64,000 bases of DNA from Epiperipatus broadwayi (lineage: Eukaryota > Onychophora > Udeonychophora > Euonychophora > Peripatidae), in contig JAQFVV010012394.1 in assembly GCA_028023455.1 (NCBI GenBank), forward strand, positions 21,966,900-22,030,899, in the 5' to 3' direction. Positions 62,149 to 64,000 of the stretch are shown here, one piece after another. The notes under the pieces are model-generated. The model was not told the DNA's origin. It was given only the letters and a program-made list of their open reading frames with translations, and did no database searches. Made by a program: the position numbers and the translations under genes. The stretch's first letter is position 1. Every line of letters starts with the position of its first letter.

Positions 62149-64000
62149 GTAAGTTCATACTTAGTTTAATTTGTATTTAGATATACACTTTTTCATCTTC
62201 TTTATACCACTGAGTAAGTAATATAAAGCTGAAGTCATATGATAGATCATGTGACTTTTTATTGATGTGCATAGATATATTAGTAGAAAATTGTTCATGA
62301 ACTTTATACATGAAAATATTGAAAGCATAATAAGATTTTCCTGTATTTTTTTAATTCAAGCCTCAGCCAAAATGTAATTCAGCAAGAAACCAATTAAAAA
62401 CTGGATTAACAAAATGAAATCTTATCCGGTAACAATATTTTGTATAGTCTGATATTTGCTTATCTTAATTGAGTTCTAATTGAATAAATATACAGAAAAA
62501 TCTCATTAAACTTTCAGTGTTCACACACACACATACACAAACATATATATTTAAAGATTTTTATAGATGCATAAGTATAAATAGTGAAATACAATGGAAA
62601 TTTTTCACATCATAATCTAGCTAAAATTTCAACTGCTATGGAATTTTCTAATAACAATAACAATATTTGCGTTATCTGAAAATTTATCTAGATTATTGTA
62701 TGAAATCATCTCATTATATTTTAGTGCTCATATACCCACATATGTGTGAAAGTAATGGTACACTATAGCTGATAATCAGAACTATAACTATATTGTTGTG
62801 ATAGGACTGGTGGTTTGGCTATTTGGTTGATTGGTTATGCAACTGGCAGTGACCTGAAGTAATTTATAATGGTCTTAATGATAATGACAATCAAGTGCCA
62901 TAGAATTATAATCTGAGTTTAATATCCATGTGTTCTCATTAATCCTTTAGGTCAGCAGAATACTAACATAAAGCTAATGATTATAGCATGAGTAGTTGAT
63001 GGTTATATGTATATGTGAGTATATATAACTGTGCGAGGCTTTAATATTGCGTCACTTTGATATATGATTTTCATTGATAATAAGTTTCAGCCTTTTCAGA
63101 TATCAATATTGATATAAAATATATGGTTGGAGATCTGATGAAAGAGGAATTCTTCTTTTATCAGACTGAATGAATGGGCATTGATAAATGAAAAATAAAA
63201 TTGTATTTGCAAGTTTATTAAAAATCGGTTCGTTATCAGTCTGCCTGCAAAATAATTCTGAAGAATATATTAAAATGAGAATGTTCTGTGATATGAAAAG
63301 ACGTCATTTAATGTTTTATTAAATAAAAGGATGGGTTTCTAAAATTGAATTATATTGTAATCTTAAAATGAATAATTTCAGATTATTGCATCACAAATTG
63401 TTATCGCTGAGCAGGTAGTTCAAATAACTGCAGGCTAACTTGAATATTATCAATAGACATTTTAAATCTAAACTGTAAAGTAAGGTAATAGGATGATATC
63501 AATTTCTTGATATGTAAATGTGTGTGTTTAAACCACTAAACATCACATGATCACCATTTCTTATATTTGCTCGTAACTTAAAACAGGCAAAACTTTCCAT
63601 ACAGTAGTGCCACTCAGTGCACTCCAGAGTAATCAATGGATGCCAGAAGGCTTGGGCATAAAATTTCCTATCTAATGCTTACTCGTTAAGTAGAGATAAA
63701 AGGTGGCTGTAGAGGGTTGTAGATCCTAAGATCTAGGTGCAGTGCTCTCAGATCCAAAGCTCCTCACTGACGAAAGCCATGGGCTAGAAACTTGTCTGGG
63801 GATATTATGAGTAGACACCAGATAGGGATTTTATGCACAAGCCTTCTAGCATCCATTGATTACTCTGGCTTGCACTGAGTGGCACTATTGAGAGTTTTGC
63901 CTGTTTTAATGTGTATGTTTGTATATATGTAAATTAAATGGAAGCATATAGTCCCAGACACTTAAGAATAATCATCTTCATGCACCAACAAACATTCAGA
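62149..64000 (+). other. Downstream intron (start), no further exon seen
   Basis: It opens with the donor GTAAGT. Apart from an FB element at 63.5-63.9 kb and short CA/TA runs near 62520-62550, I recognise nothing. The exons encoding the rest of the linker and the PH domain must lie beyond the window. Confidence 0.75.
63530..63907 (+). mobile_element. FB foldback element with 13-bp target duplication and intact hammerhead-like core
   Basis: AATGTGTGTGTTT (63517-63529) and AATGTGTATGTTT (63908-63920) match at 12 of 13. The 5' end is AAACCACTAAACATCACATG and the 3' end is GAGTTTTGCCTGTTTT. Arms of about 110 bases near the two ends pair with each other (for example AGTAATCAATGGATGC with GCATCCATTGATTACT). 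In the middle, CTGACGA (63768-63774) is followed by a hairpin (AGCC-ATG-GGCT) and GAAAC (63788-63792), again with compensating changes relative to the copies at 9.5 and 31.3 kb. Confidence 0.85.

Overview
The window is strongly AT-rich animal nuclear DNA. It has long introns, GT..AG exons with polypyrimidine tracts, and a heavy load of decayed LINEs, tRNA-like SINEs, MITEs, foldback elements and a solo LTR. There is no prokaryotic organisation: no operons, Shine-Dalgarno sites or dense ORFs. The encoded protein and the style of the repeats suggest an invertebrate, perhaps an arthropod and possibly an arachnid. That placement is inference; nothing here proves the taxon.

One host gene is recognisable, on the plus strand across most of the window. 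It is the orthologue of Drosophila melted / vertebrate VEPH1, a PH-domain adaptor. Four internal coding exons lie at 10351-10525, 39372-39745, 54271-54488 and 61411-62148. Their phases join without a break: 1505 coding bases, or 501 codons plus two bases. The first three encode the conserved N-terminal alpha-helical region. The fourth encodes a low-complexity linker with twelve copies of an S-R-x-S-L motif. Upstream exons (N-terminus, promoter) and downstream exons (the PH domain) are outside the window or not visible. Introns are about 28.8, 14.5 and 6.9 kb.

The introns are a graveyard of mobile DNA. (1) The dominant family, called FB here, has 3' ends close to TTTTGCCTGTTTT, 5' ends near CATCACATGATCACC, internal inverted arms and direct repeats of 10-16 bp on both sides. 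Five copies show clear flanking duplications. (2) Non-LTR retrotransposon pieces occur throughout: an endonuclease fragment (about 43.9-44.1 kb), reverse-transcriptase fragments, and three C-terminal copies with a CCHC motif. One C-terminal copy is inserted inside an FB element, and the empty site is visible elsewhere. (3) A pogo/Tigger-like element (29100-30544) contains a LINE tail and a hAT-like MITE. (4) There is a second hAT-like MITE (33724-34084), a solo LTR with a 5-bp duplication (56394-56997) and several tRNA-like SINE copies.

The most unusual signal is a motif that recurs in otherwise unrelated repeats: CTGANGA, a short hairpin, then GAAAC (or AAAAC). This is the layout of a hammerhead ribozyme core. 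It occurs in FB elements, with hairpin changes that keep pairing, in a three-copy tandem array (51531-51750), in two palindromic repeats (about 39.1 and 40.4 kb) and alone at 59053. Variable-length target duplications, inverted arms and a hammerhead-like core together suggest non-autonomous relatives of Penelope-like or similar retroelements. That link is a hypothesis.
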